Notes: generated by a model from the sequence alone, not told the origin. DNA of 64,000 nt from DASVVT01 sp036386415 (GCA_036386415.1 DASVVT010000007.1:1-64000); one strand, 5' to 3'; shown: positions 33,241 to 42,672, counted from the stretch's first letter. Translations and numbers: made by a program.

Positions 33241-36200
33241 TTAAGAGTCCGCCTGGCCTGCGTACTGGCGTGAGCTTGCGCCGGACATGAACGGAGCGTC
33301 TTCGGTGAGAGCCTGATCGACGAGCCGCCGCTGCTCCATCTCGTGGATCGTGTAGGAGCCTGTGGCCGGGCTGGCAGAGGCTGCGCGCCCGACGTAGTAG
33401 GGTCGGTCGCAGCGCTCCATGAGATTCATCAGGCGAGGCTGCACGAAGTTCCAGCCGCCCATGTTCTGCGGCTCCTCCTGCGCCCAGACCAGTTGTGTGC
33501 TATTCGGGTAGCTGCTGAAAACCTCGCGCAGACGCTGTTCCGGGAACGGGTAGAACTGTTCGAGCCTGAGAATGGCGACGCGCTCATCGTTAGACTTCTT
33601 GCGCGCCGCATTGAGATCGTAATAGACCTTGCCGCTACAGAGCACGATGCGACGCACGGCTTCGCGATTCGTCACTTCGTGGTCATTTATGACGGGTTGA
33701 AAACCGCCGCCCGTCAACTCGTCAAGCCGTGAGGTCGCGGCGGGCAGTCTGAGCAGACTCTTCGGCGTGATGACGACGAGCGGGCGCATCGTCTCCTGTT
33801 TGACCTGACGGCGCAGAAGGTGGAAATACTGCGCCGGTGTGGTCGGGTAGCAGACCTGTAGATTGTTCTCCGCGCAGAGCGTGAGAAACCGCTCGATGCG
33901 TGCGCTGGAATGCTCCGGCCCCTGTCCTTCGTAGCCGTGCGGCAGCAGCAGCGCAAGCCGCGACTTCTGTTTCCACTTGTCCTCTGAAGCCGCTATGTAC
34001 TGGTCTATGATGACCTGCGCGCCGTTGACGAAATCGCCGAACTGCGCCTCCCACATGACGAGCGCTTCACGTGCAATGACCGAATAGCCGTACTCGAATC
34101 CGAGCACTCCCTGTTCCGAAAGCGAGCTATCAAAGACTTCGAAGACGGCGTGCGGATCATCTGTCTCGCCGGGGCGCAGCTCGGAGAGCGGCGTCCAGGC
34201 CTGCCCGGTCTGCGTATCGTACATCACGGCATGGCGCTGGCTGAACGTGCCCCGGCCTGAATCCTGCCCGCTCAAACGCACGCGCACTCCTTCGAGAACG
34301 AGCGAGCCGAAGGCCAGGGCTTCGGCAAAAGCCCAGTCCATAGGCACTTCACCCGCCCCCATCTTGGCGCGGCGCGTTAATTGGCCGACCATCTTCGGGT
34401 TGATGTGAAAGCCTTCGGGCACGACCGTGATCTTCTGCGTGATGCGCTCGATCTCCTTTGTCTCGACGCCCGTCTCAAGCAACGCCGATCCATCCTCTTC
34501 CTCGACCGGCGGTTGAAGCTCCGTGACCGGCGGCTTGTCGGCGACGACCTGTTTCGCACGCGCCAGCGCGTCTTCGTAGCGCCGGACGCGCTCTTCGATC
34601 ATCTCCCTGACTTCATCTTCGGTGACGATGCCTTCGCGTATGAGCTGGCGCGAGTAGATTTCGCGCACGCCCGGATGAGCCTTGACGCGCGCGTACATCA
34701 AAGGCTGTGTATAGCTCGGCTCGTCCGTTTCGTTGTGTCCCAGCTTGCGGAAGCCGACGATATCCAGCACCACGTCCTTGTTGAACTCCTGCCGGAAATC
34801 GAGCGCGATCTGAAGCACACGATAAGCCGCTTCGGGGTCGTCGCCGTTGACGTGAAAGATGGGAAGCTGCGTCATCTTCGCCACGTCCGTGGAGTAGATG
34901 GTCGAGCGTCCCTGTTCGGGCGAGGTGGTGAAGCCGATCTGGTTGTTGATGATAATGTGGATGGTTCCGCCCGTGCGATAGCCGCGCAGGTCTGCGAGAT
35001 TGAGCGTCTCCATCACGATGCCCTGCCCGCTGAAGGCCGCGTCGCCATGCAGGAGCACCGGCAGCGCGCGATCTATGACCTCCTCGCGCGGAGCATTCAG
35101 GGCATCCTGCTTGGCGCGCACCATGCCTTCGACGACCGCGTCGACAAATTCAAGGTGGCTCGGATTGGGCGAGAGCGTTAGCCGCACGTTGCGCCCGCTC
35201 GCCGTCTGGCGCTCGCCCACCGCCCCCTGATGATATTTGACATCGCCTTCATCGGCGGGGAAGTTCGGGTGGACTGAGCCCTCGAAGGCCGCGAAGATGC
35301 GTTCGCAGAAATGTCCGATGACGTTGGCGAGCACGTTCAAGCGCCCGCGATGCGCCATGCCCATCGTGATGTCATCGACGCCGCGCGCCGCCGCGCCTTC
35401 GATCAACTGGTCTAGGAGCGGGATGATCGTCTCGCAGCCCTCCAACGAAAATCTTTTCTGGCCGAGGTATTTCGTATGCAGGAAGCGCTCGAACTGTTCG
35501 GCAGAGATCAGTTTCCACAGAAGTTGTTTCTTAATCTCAGGCTGTATCGGCTGCGGGCTGACGAACTGCTGGCGTATCTGCTCGCGCAGCCAAACCTTCT
35601 GCTCCTTGCTCTGGATGTGGCGATACTCTATGCCGACCTTGCCGCAGTAAGCGCGGCGCAGAATGTCCAGTATGTCGCGCAGGGTGGCGCTCTCGACGCC
35701 GCCCAGGCCCCCCGTAATGAACTCACGATCCAAATCCCAGATCGTCAGCCCGTAGGTCTCTATGTCCAGCTCCGGATGATAATGCAGGGGCATCGCATGC
35801 AGCGGGTCTATGTCGGCAATGAGGTGGCCGCGCACGCGATAGGCATTGATAAGCTCAAGCACGCGCGCCTGTTTGACAACCTGATCGTGCATGTTATCGA
35901 CGCCGAAGAGCGAAGGGTTGCGGTCAATAGACCAGCGCATCGGCGGGTAAGCAATCTCAAGGTCACTGAACAGCTCATCGTAGAAGCCATCCGCGCCGAG
36001 CAATAGCTCGTGCACGCGCGCGAGGAACGCGCCGGACTCCGCGCCCTGTATGATGCGGTGATCGTAGGTGCTGCTGATCGTCATCGCCTTGCTGATGCCG
36101 AGCTGCGAGAGAGCTTCGGGAGCCATCGCCTGGTATTCCGCAGGATATTCGATTGCGCCCGTCGCGATGATGACGCTCTGGCCTGCCATCAGGCGCGGCG

Positions 36201-37077
36201 TTGAAGCGACCGTGCCCAGTGTTCCGGGGTTCGTCAAAGAGATGGTCGTGCCCTGAAAATCTGGAATCTGGAGCTTCCCATCACGCGCTCGCTTCACCAC
36301 ATCATCGTAGGCGTCCAGAAACTGCGAGAACTTCATCGCGCCTGCGTTCTTGATGTTCGGCACGAGAAGCGTGCGCGTCCCATCTTTTTTGGCAAGATCA
36401 ATGGCGATGCCCAGATTGACTTCGGCGCGGCGCAGGCGCGCGGGCTTTCCATCGACCTCCGCGAAGCCGTCGTTAAGCTGCGGGAATTTATCGAGCGCGC
36501 GTACGAGAGCCCACGCGATCAGGTGCGTGTATGAAGCCTTGCTGCGACCCCTCGGTTGCAGGTGCTCGTTGATGATGCGCCGGTTCTCGTCCAGAAGCTT
36601 GACGGGGACGCGCCGGTTCGAGGTCGCGGTCGGAACACCTAGACTCGCCTCCATGTTCTCGACGATCTTGAGCGCCGCGCCGCGAATCGGCACGGCCTCC
36701 TCCCCTGTGCTCGCCATAGCCGGAGCAGTAGCAGCAGTCGTCGCAGCAGGTGCGGGCTGACGCTCAGGCGCAGGTGTGGCCGCCGCGCTCGTCGTCGTCG
36801 CAGCCGCCGCCCCCGAGGCGTTTGCCGCCCCTGCCGCAGCCGCTCCATCCCCGCCGGTTTTAGTTGCTATGGCACGCCCGTTCTCCGCCGCTTCCGCCGC
36901 CGTCGCCGAGGGGGCAGTTTCATTGCCCAGCAGCTCCGTGAAATAGGCGCGCCACGATTCGTCAACCAGCGACGGGTCGCTACGAAAACGGCTCAACAAG
37001 CCCTCTACGTACGTCGCATTGGCCCCAAAATTTTCCGAGATAAACTCTGATAGATTATTGTTTTGACGCTCGCTCAA
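33241..37077 (-). CDS. kgd: Multifunctional 2-oxoglutarate decarboxylase / dehydrogenase (Kgd-type E2-E1 fusion)
   Basis: The 1278-residue protein fuses, in order: the E1 N-terminal helix (SEFISENFGANATYVEGLL), an Ala/Thr/Pro linker (about 55-125), an E2o succinyltransferase catalytic domain with the DHR motif (His340, STYDHRIIQGAESG), and a complete ThDP-dependent E1o domain (HRGRLNVLAN, GDD and NETDEPSY signatures). There is no lipoyl domain, as in mycobacterial KGD and corynebacterial OdhA, which rely on lipoyl E2 of pyruvate dehydrogenase. It should convert 2-oxoglutarate to succinyl-CoA (or succinic semialdehyde / 2-hydroxy-3-oxoadipate side reactions) in the TCA cycle. The ATG is at 37077. 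Confidence 0.93.
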   Translation of the reverse strand: MSERQNNNLSEFISENFGANATYVEGLLSRFRSDPSLVDESWRAYFTELLGNETAPSATAAEAAENGRAIATKTGGDGAAAAGAANASGAAAATTTSAAATPAPERQPAPAATTAATAPAMASTGEEAVPIRGAALKIVENMEASLGVPTATSNRRVPVKLLDENRRIINEHLQPRGRSKASYTHLIAWALVRALDKFPQLNDGFAEVDGKPARLRRAEVNLGIAIDLAKKDGTRTLLVPNIKNAGAMKFSQFLDAYDDVVKRARDGKLQIPDFQGTTISLTNPGTLGTVASTPRLMAGQSVIIATGAIEYPAEYQAMAPEALSQLGISKAMTISSTYDHRIIQGAESGAFLARVHELLLGADGFYDELFSDLEIAYPPMRWSIDRNPSLFGVDNMHDQVVKQARVLELINAYRVRGHLIADIDPLHAMPLHYHPELDIETYGLTIWDLDREFITGGLGGVESATLRDILDILRRAYCGKVGIEYRHIQSKEQKVWLREQIRQQFVSPQPIQPEIKKQLLWKLISAEQFERFLHTKYLGQKRFSLEGCETIIPLLDQLIEGAAARGVDDITMGMAHRGRLNVLANVIGHFCERIFAAFEGSVHPNFPADEGDVKYHQGAVGERQTASGRNVRLTLSPNPSHLEFVDAVVEGMVRAKQDALNAPREEVIDRALPVLLHGDAAFSGQGIVMETLNLADLRGYRTGGTIHIIINNQIGFTTSPEQGRSTIYSTDVAKMTQLPIFHVNGDDPEAAYRVLQIALDFRQEFNKDVVLDIVGFRKLGHNETDEPSYTQPLMYARVKAHPGVREIYSRQLIREGIVTEDEVREMIEERVRRYEDALARAKQVVADKPPVTELQPPVEEEDGSALLETGVETKEIERITQKITVVPEGFHINPKMVGQLTRRAKMGAGEVPMDWAFAEALAFGSLVLEGVRVRLSGQDSGRGTFSQRHAVMYDTQTGQAWTPLSELRPGETDDPHAVFEVFDSSLSEQGVLGFEYGYSVIAREALVMWEAQFGDFVNGAQVIIDQYIAASEDKWKQKSRLALLLPHGYEGQGPEHSSARIERFLTLCAENNLQVCYPTTPAQYFHLLRRQVKQETMRPLVVITPKSLLRLPAATSRLDELTGGGFQPVINDHEVTNREAVRRIVLCSGKVYYDLNAARKKSNDERVAILRLEQFYPFPEQRLREVFSSYPNSTQLVWAQEEPQNMGGWNFVQPRLMNLMERCDRPYYVGRAASASPATGSYTIHEMEQRRLVDQALTEDAPFMSGASSRQYAGQADS

Positions 37078-37220
37078 TGCTTTATCACCTCTTCAAGCTG
37101 ATAAGCTCTAGCAATCTGCATGGTCGGCTGCGGCGCAGCCGACTAAGGTTTACTCTATTTTATACGTATCTCTAGACTATCACCTTCTCCTTTTTATTGC
37201 ATCCGGCAGCGTATCTAAAG

Positions 37221-37334
37221 AGGGAAGATTTAAACGCAAAGAGCGCAAAGGAGGAAGACGCAAAGGTCGCAAAGATATTCTGCTCTGCGACCTTTGCGAA
37301 CAGCCTTCGCGTCCTTTGCGTTTAAATCTTCCCT
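37221..37334. repeat. Hairpin element, GCAAAGGAC-type arms
   Basis: The outer ends GGGAAGATTTAAACGCAAAG and its complement CTTTGCGTTTAAATCTTCCC (ending 37333) are perfect over about 20 nt. Inner units vary (GAGCGCAAAGG, AAGGTCGCAAAG). It lies between kgd and the next upstream gene. Confidence 0.88.
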
Positions 37335-37342
37335 CGCTCTTC

Positions 37343-38062
37343 TTACTGCTTTGAAGCGGGGTCAGCCTTCAATTTCTTCAAAGGGTTGGGCAATGTGAGG
37401 CTGAGTTCGACGGGGACGACGCGCTTGAAGCGGAAGAAATATTTTTTGAAGCTACCGAAAACGTAGACGCGACCCGTCACAGGCCAGAGGTCTTTCGGCT
37501 TGCCCCATTCACCGAGCGCGCCGAGCATGGCGTTGGCCGCGGTGACGAAGATGCGAATCGGCTCGGCGAGCCTGACGCTCTGTTTGTTGGGCAGGTTGAA
37601 GCGGTGGTCGTAGTCTTCGACTGTGACGGGCACGCCGTTGACGATCATGTCCTCGAAGGTGAGAAAGTGTACCTGCCCGGCCTGCTTGACGGCGGCCAGC
37701 GTGAGCGGCACCTCCAGCGTCATCCCTTGCGGCGTGGTCTTAACGATGCGCGGCTCGCCGAACTGTATCAGCGCATGCACATCGGGCGGCGGACTCGCCC
37801 CTTGCTCCCCCGTCCCGGAGTTCGGCGACTGCTTGATCTCCACGCGGACGCGCTCGACCTTGTAACCGCGTATCTCATTCGCGTAGACGTGCCCGAATGA
37901 TCCCCCCTTTGATTCCGGCTTCGCAATCTGCTGTTGAGCCGGAGCGGCGGGCACAAGAAGAATGAGCAGGGTGATCAGTGCGGCCAGAGTTTGACGGACG
38001 TACACGGATGGAGCGTATACGCCCTCAGATTCTCTCATCGCTTGTCTTGCAGACTCTCTCAT
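37343..38062 (-). CDS. Secreted protein, function unknown
   Basis: The 239-residue protein has an N-terminal signal (LAALITLLILLVPAAPAQQ) preceded by a short direct repeat (ATGAGAGA-TCTG twice), so the start could be 38062 or 38038. The mature part is beta-rich with HVYANEIRGYKVERVRVEI and a basic end (VVPVELSLTLPNPLKKLK). I recognise no family. A hairpin element follows its stop within 8 bp. Confidence 0.6.
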   Translation of the reverse strand: MRESARQAMRESEGVYAPSVYVRQTLAALITLLILLVPAAPAQQQIAKPESKGGSFGHVYANEIRGYKVERVRVEIKQSPNSGTGEQGASPPPDVHALIQFGEPRIVKTTPQGMTLEVPLTLAAVKQAGQVHFLTFEDMIVNGVPVTVEDYDHRFNLPNKQSVRLAEPIRIFVTAANAMLGALGEWGKPKDLWPVTGRVYVFGSFKKYFFRFKRVVPVELSLTLPNPLKKLKADPASKQ

Positions 38063-38132
38063 CTATCTCGATCTCTCGTGCGCGCGGGGCGCATTATATA
38101 GCAGGTTGAGATTCTGGTATGACGAAAGATTA

Positions 38133-38231
38133 ACCACCGCAGATACAGAGGCACAGAGAAAACATAAGATAGATCAAGACAGATTAAATAAATTTTTATG
38201 GCCTGCTCTGTGTCTCTGTGTCTCCGTGGTG
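38133..38231. repeat. Hairpin element, CACAGAG-type arms
   Basis: ACCACCGCAGATACAGAGGC-ACAGAG faces CTCTGTGTCTCTGTGTCTCC-GTGGT. The loop is A/T-rich, about 44 nt. It lies 9 bp beyond the cheA stop. Confidence 0.82.
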
Positions 38232-38240
38232 AAAATTTCT

Positions 38241-40283
38241 TTATAAAGCCATTTCCAATAATCTTGGCAGGTCAAGAACGAGGGCGACCGCGCCGCCAGG
38301 CATCTCGGCTGCGCCTCCGATACCGCGCCAGCGTGCGGCGTAGCGCCCGAGCCCGCGCACCAGCACTTCATGATGCCCGTCCCAACCGTCTACGGCGACC
38401 GCCGCCCGCCTGAGCGCTTCCTGATCGCCAGCAGTTTGCGCTCCGTGCCCTGCGACGTGCGAGATAATGATGTGCACGCGTTCTCCCTCTTTACCTTGAT
38501 CGCTCGCAGGCTGAGCGAGGAGTCGCCGCATGTGGACGAGCGGCAGCAGCGCGCCGCGCCAGCGTATCACCAGTTGATCGCCGATCCGCTCCACTTCGTG
38601 CGCATCTATGAAGCCTGCTTCGATGATGTGGCCTGCATCGACGCAATATTGATAGCCCGCCGAACGAACGACGAGCGCGGGGACAAGCGCGAGCGTGGTC
38701 GGCAGAGTCATCTCGAAGGTCGTGCCCGCGCCGGGTTCGCTCCAGATGCGCAATTCGCCGCCCACCTGCTCAACGCCGTGTTCCACCACGTCGAGCCCGA
38801 CGCCGCGACCCGACGTGTTTGAGATGGACGCGGCCGTTGAAAAGCCCGGGCGAAAGATGAGCCGTAGGCTCTGCTCTCTGGTGAGGCTCTCGCCTCGTTC
38901 GACGATGCCCCGTTCGAGCGCGGCGCGTGCGACCGCCTTGGTATCTATGCCGCGCCCGTCATCTTCGACGCGCAGGCGCACACGGCTGCCCTCAGCCACG
39001 GCTTCAAGCAGGACGCGCCCGCGCGCAGGCTTACCCGCGCTCGTGCGTTCATCCATCGACTCGATGCCATGATCGACGGCGTTGCGCAGCAGATGCAAGA
39101 GCGGATCGGAGATCGCGTCGGCGAGCGATTTATCGAGACGCACATCGCCGCCACGCGTCTCAAAGTCCACCTCTTTACCGGTCGCACGCGCGGCCATCAC
39201 TCCGGCACGAGCGGCGCGTGCAAGCGTCTGTGCTATCGGGATCATGCGCATCCCTATGAGACGCTCTTCAAGCTCTACGAAGCGGCGTTGGATACGCGTG
39301 GAGCGAATCTCCATCTCTGTGCGCTCAGAGCGTGTCAGCTCGGAAGAGAGCGACAGATCGAGCGCATCGGTCGTGTCCGTGAGCAGCTCGTGCGCGGCAG
39401 AGACCATCTCGTCAAGCTCGCTCAGCTCGACGCGCACCAGCGAGGTCAGGGAAGCGATGGAGGTGGCCTGCGACTCCTGGCCTTCAAACAGGGGCTCGCC
39501 GCCCTCTTCGCTTTCAACGGATGCGCCAGCGTCAGGCTCCTCTACGCTCAGCTCCTTGAACGTAGCAGCGCCGAATGGAGTGACCCGCGCCGTCACCTCC
39601 TCGAGGCTCGCGGCGGTCGCATAGACGATGCGAAAGTTGATCTGATCCGCCGCGCCCCCGTCCAGCCCCGGCAGTGTCGAGATGAGTTCGCCGACTTCAG
39701 CGAGCGCATCGCTGAAGTCTCGAAAGCGCTCGTCGAAGGTGGCGAGATCGAAGTTGACCGTGACGATGAAGAGACGCGCGTCTTCCGCCGCCGCTTCGCG
39801 CAGGCGGTGCTGCTCGTACTCGCTGAGCGAGCGTGCGATCTCTTCTGGCAGCGCGGCGAGCGCCGTGGTGGCGCCCGTCTCAGACGCCTTCTCACCTTCG
39901 CTCTTGAGCGTGAGGCGGCGCAGACGTTCGATGAGCGTGAACGGCGTTGACGGCGCGAGCCCGCGCGAGACAGCGTTCAGGCTCTGCGCAATCGCCGCCG
40001 CGCTGTCTTCGAAGGCATCGAGCACGGCATCGCTGACCGCGATGCGCCCCAGGCGAACGCCGTCCAAAAGGGTCTCGAATTCATGTGCGATCTGGCTGGT
40101 GACGTCCAACTCGGCGGCGGAAGCCGTTCCCTTGATCGTGTGCACGTGGCGGAAGATGCGTGCCGTCAGCTCGCGCCGTGCGCGACCCTCAGACGCCCGC
40201 GCACGCAACGCCTGAAGGTCTCCGACCAGCATCTCGATGAGGTCTTCGGCCTCGGCCAGGAATTCGCGCAGCAGTTGATCCAT
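38241..40283 (-). CDS. cheA: Chemotaxis-type histidine kinase CheA
   Basis: The 680-residue protein has an N-terminal HPt domain with phospho-His48 (HVHTIKGTAS), and a variable middle of about 150 residues without a clear CheY-binding P2. The dimerisation helices, an HATPase domain (LLRNAVDHGIE; DDGRGID; GRGVGLDVV) and a C-terminal CheW-like domain (ALVPALVVRSAGYQYCVD) follow. It should phosphorylate CheY and CheB in a receptor-coupled array. A cheY gene lies directly upstream on the same strand, separated by a hairpin element. CheW, CheR and CheB are encoded 11-17 kb away on the other strand. Confidence 0.93.
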   Translation of the reverse strand: MDQLLREFLAEAEDLIEMLVGDLQALRARASEGRARRELTARIFRHVHTIKGTASAAELDVTSQIAHEFETLLDGVRLGRIAVSDAVLDAFEDSAAAIAQSLNAVSRGLAPSTPFTLIERLRRLTLKSEGEKASETGATTALAALPEEIARSLSEYEQHRLREAAAEDARLFIVTVNFDLATFDERFRDFSDALAEVGELISTLPGLDGGAADQINFRIVYATAASLEEVTARVTPFGAATFKELSVEEPDAGASVESEEGGEPLFEGQESQATSIASLTSLVRVELSELDEMVSAAHELLTDTTDALDLSLSSELTRSERTEMEIRSTRIQRRFVELEERLIGMRMIPIAQTLARAARAGVMAARATGKEVDFETRGGDVRLDKSLADAISDPLLHLLRNAVDHGIESMDERTSAGKPARGRVLLEAVAEGSRVRLRVEDDGRGIDTKAVARAALERGIVERGESLTREQSLRLIFRPGFSTAASISNTSGRGVGLDVVEHGVEQVGGELRIWSEPGAGTTFEMTLPTTLALVPALVVRSAGYQYCVDAGHIIEAGFIDAHEVERIGDQLVIRWRGALLPLVHMRRLLAQPASDQGKEGERVHIIISHVAGHGAQTAGDQEALRRAAVAVDGWDGHHEVLVRGLGRYAARWRGIGGAAEMPGGAVALVLDLPRLLEMAL

Positions 40284-40288
40284 AAAAG

Positions 40289-40435
40289 AGTAGACAGTAG
40301 TCAGTAGCCAGTAGTCAGTAGAAAAGAAAGCAGAGCGCTCTGCTTTGTTGGCTATTACGGTTTAGGTGATCGGTATCAAACCCATCAACTGCTTTTCATT
40401 TCTACTGGCTACTGACTACTGACTACTGTCTACTT
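40289..40435. repeat. CAGTAGT-family hairpin element (copy 6)
   Basis: The left arm is 40289-40321 and the right arm 40399-40435. The loop is related to that of the copy at 51706 (shared CTATTA-G-TTTA-TGA pattern). It sits between cheY and cheA, 5 bp before the cheA ATG. Confidence 0.9.
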
Positions 40436-40802
40436 ATCTTATCAGATGCTTGTTGATGGTGCGCCGCAATTGTTCCGGCGTGAAAGGCTTCGCCAGGTAG
40501 TCGTCGGCTCCGAGGGCGAGGGCGCGCTCTTTATCCTGCTCGGCTGCTTCGGTGGAGATGATGATGACTGGGATATGGCGCAGGCGCTCGGTTTCCTTGA
40601 TGAAACGGATCAGCTCAAGGCCGTTGATTTCGGGCATGTGAACGTCGGTCAGCACGAGATCAATCTCGGTGGTGCTCAAGAGCTTCAAAGCTTCAAGCCC
40701 TGTGGAGACGCGCTCGACCCGTAGATCGACGGCCTCGGCGAGCGCCGCCGCCACCAGAGACCGCGTTGCGGAGGAATCGTCTACGACCAGTAAGTGCTTC
40801 AT
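40434..40802 (-). CDS. cheY: CheY-like response regulator
   Basis: The 122-residue protein is a single receiver domain. The acidic pair Asp8-Asp9 (VVDDSS), phospho-acceptor Asp53 (VLTDVHMPE), the switch Ser in IIISTE and the conserved Lys in LAKPF are all present. There is no output domain, so it acts by protein contact. Its position directly before cheA suggests it is the CheA phospho-target. Hairpin elements of the same family flank it on both sides. Confidence 0.9.
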   Translation of the reverse strand: MKHLLVVDDSSATRSLVAAALAEAVDLRVERVSTGLEALKLLSTTEIDLVLTDVHMPEINGLELIRFIKETERLRHIPVIIISTEAAEQDKERALALGADDYLAKPFTPEQLRRTINKHLIR

Positions 40803-40820
40803 AAAAGGGAAGAGGATGAA

Positions 40821-40967
40821 ACAGTAGACAGTAGTCAGTAGTCAGTAGTCAGTAGAAAAGAAAATCGGTTGATGCGTTCGATATAGAGCTTCTGCAATCA
40901 TAGTAGACTGAAGCGCGCAAGCGCTCTGTCTTTCTACTGGCTACTGACTACTGTCTACTGTCTACTT
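40821..40967. repeat. CAGTAGT-family hairpin element (copy 7)
   Basis: The left arm is 40821-40855 (five TAG-bearing heptamers) and the right arm 40931-40967. It lies between nusB and cheY. Confidence 0.9.
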
Positions 40968-40980
40968 CTCTACCGTTGTT

Positions 40981-41469
40981 CTACGCTGACAGTGACTGCT
41001 CGCCGCTCGACTCTTCTGAATCTTCCCCGTCATCGACGGTGTGCTCCTGCGGGTGCTGTTCGTCCAGATCGCGCTTGATGGCATCAAGTATTCCGTTGAT
41101 GAATTGCGTGGCCTCGTAGGTTGAAAAACGGCGTGCTATTTCGAGAGCCTCGTTGATGGCGACGGTACGAGGGGTTGGCTCATGCAAAAATTCGTAGACG
41201 GCGAGCCGCAGGATATTGCGGTCAACGATTGCCATGCGCGAGATGCGCCAGTGCTCGGCGCGCGAGCGTATGCGCTCATCCAGCTCCACCAGATGCACGA
41301 GCGTGCCTGTCGCCAGCCGGGTCGCAAATTCCTGCGCCACCGGTTCAACGTCTGCGTCGCCCAGCTCAGCCCAGTACGTGCGCACCAGTTCATCGACGCG
41401 CGTCTCGGAAACATCCGCCGCAAAGAGCATTTGCAAGGCGCACTCACGCGCCTTACGCCTTGAACCCAT
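40981..41469 (-). CDS. nusB: Transcription antitermination protein NusB
   Basis: The 162-residue protein has the all-helical NusB fold pattern: SRRKARECALQMLFAADV at the N-terminus, DRNILRLAVYEFLHE in the middle, and INEALEIARRFSTYEATQFI followed by NGILDAI. It binds the boxA of rRNA leaders with NusE (S10) and supports processive rRNA transcription. It is encoded directly after ribH, the usual arrangement in many bacteria. The C-terminal Asp/Glu-rich tail is an extension relative to E. coli NusB (139 residues). Confidence 0.93.
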   Translation of the reverse strand: MGSRRKARECALQMLFAADVSETRVDELVRTYWAELGDADVEPVAQEFATRLATGTLVHLVELDERIRSRAEHWRISRMAIVDRNILRLAVYEFLHEPTPRTVAINEALEIARRFSTYEATQFINGILDAIKRDLDEQHPQEHTVDDGEDSEESSGEQSLSA

Positions 41470-41477
41470 AATACCTT

Positions 41478-41561
41478 AGTAGTCAGTAGTCAGTAGTCAG
41501 TAGTCAGTAGCCAGCATAAAACTAGAATGCTTTTCTACTGTCTACTGGCTACTGACTACTT
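41478..41561. repeat. CAGTAGT-family hairpin element (copy 8, short loop)
   Basis: The left arm is 41478-41514 and the right arm 41531-41561, with only about 16 nt between them. The right arm, read on the minus strand, gives ribH its final VVSSQ and TAG (41542-41544). Confidence 0.92.
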
Positions 41562-42042
41562 CTTTATACAGATTAACCAACTCGACAGCCGACATGGCGG
41601 CCTCGAACCCCTTGTTGCCGGCCTTCACCCCGGCGCGATCAATCGCTTGTTCGAGCGTGTCCGCAGTTACGATGCCGTAGACCACGGGGACGCCGGTCTC
41701 CATCCCCGCCTGCGCGATTCCCTTCGTCACCTCGCCCGCGATGTACTCGAAGTGCGGCGTCTGGCCGCGAATGATCGTGCCCAGACAGACGATGGCATCA
41801 AACTTTCCCGAAGCCGCAAGTTTTCGCGCCAGCAGCGGAATCTCGAACGAGCCTGGAACCTTGAAAAGCTCGACCGCTTTCTCGCCCGCGCCGAGCCTCT
41901 CCAATGCATCAAGCGCGCCCTCAGTGAGCCGCGCCGTCAGAAAATCGTTCCAGCGGCTCGCAATGAGTGCGAAGCGAAAGCCTTCTGCGTTCAGGCGTCC
42001 TTGATGAATAACGGGCTGCAAGAGCTTTTCCGGCGACTCCAA
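41542..42042 (-). CDS. ribH: 6,7-dimethyl-8-ribityllumazine synthase
   Basis: The 166-residue protein matches RibH: RFALIASRWNDFLT, the VPGSFEIPL loop, the phosphate-binding GTIIRGQTPHFEYI with catalytic His97, and GVVTADT-like GIVTADTLEQAI. It condenses 5-amino-6-ribitylamino-uracil with 3,4-dihydroxy-2-butanone 4-phosphate in riboflavin synthesis and forms pentamers or icosahedra. The start is a TTG at 42042 directly after an in-frame stop. It is upstream of nusB. Its last residues and stop come from a hairpin element. Confidence 0.93.
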   Translation of the reverse strand: MESPEKLLQPVIHQGRLNAEGFRFALIASRWNDFLTARLTEGALDALERLGAGEKAVELFKVPGSFEIPLLARKLAASGKFDAIVCLGTIIRGQTPHFEYIAGEVTKGIAQAGMETGVPVVYGIVTADTLEQAIDRAGVKAGNKGFEAAMSAVELVNLYKEVVSSQ

Positions 42043-42118
42043 TCAGTTAAAGAGTGAAAGCATTCGCAGTATAGGGGAAGCGAGGGATGAGTGACAAGTA
42101 GGTATAGATGAAGGAGGA

Positions 42119-42169
42119 ATGATGGACGGCGCGAGACGTGTCAACGTCTACTTCAATGCTCGATCCTGA
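42119..42169 (+). CDS. Candidate 16-residue small ORF
   Basis: A GGAGG sits at 42113-42117, immediately before ATGATG. The ORF runs 16 codons to TGA and contains the inverted repeat AGACGT / ACGTCT (42134-42149). It lies in the gap upstream of ribH on the opposite strand and could equally be an operator region. Evidence is weak. Confidence 0.2.
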   Translation: MMDGARRVNVYFNARS

Positions 42170-42216
42170 GCATCTTCTCTGTGAACACGGTCAGCCAGCA
42201 GAGACACAATAATCGT

Positions 42217-42624
42217 TCAGGTTTGCGACTCTTCCAATGGCTCTTCCAAACGATACAGTCGTTTATCGAGGTCTTTATAATCAGCCCGCACTTCGAGAAA
42301 GGTTTCGTGCAGGACGCTGAACTGACGCTTCAGATTACGAAACCCCGTGCGCATTTCATCTCGCAATGCTTCTAAACGATCATCAAAGCGGCGCTGCCCT
42401 TCTTCTACACGTTGCTGCCCTTCTTCCAGGTGTTGCTGCCCTTCTTTAAGCTGAGCAATGTCTGCCTGCACTTTCTCCCAGATGGGACGCGTATCATAGA
42501 GACGCTCTTCAACTCTATTCTCCAGGCTTTGCACTCTGCTATCCAGGCTTTGCACGATGGCGAGAATCTGTTCGAGCGTGCTGTTCTGTGAAGCGGGCAG
42601 CCTTTTGATAGGGTCTTCGCTCAT
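42217..42624 (-). CDS. Coiled-coil protein, function unknown
   Basis: The 135-residue protein is predicted helical throughout. It has LEQILAIVQSLDSRVQSLEN heptads, a short tandem repeat (KEGQQHLEEGQQRVEEGQRR), and a basic RTGFRNLKRQF segment before a second coiled coil. It has no signal peptide. GGAG lies about 9 nt before the ATG. It may oligomerise as a long trimer or dimer; partner and function are unknown. Confidence 0.65.
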   Translation of the reverse strand: MSEDPIKRLPASQNSTLEQILAIVQSLDSRVQSLENRVEERLYDTRPIWEKVQADIAQLKEGQQHLEEGQQRVEEGQRRFDDRLEALRDEMRTGFRNLKRQFSVLHETFLEVRADYKDLDKRLYRLEEPLEESQT

Positions 42625-42672
42625 GGCTTGAATCTCCTTGAGCCTTATTCTATCACGCCGTTCTGCCAGCCC

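Noticed and set aside
40289..41561. Regular CAGTAG repeats considered as a CRISPR array
   Set aside because: Units are contiguous 7-mers, not 25-40-nt repeats with unique spacers, and no cas gene is present.
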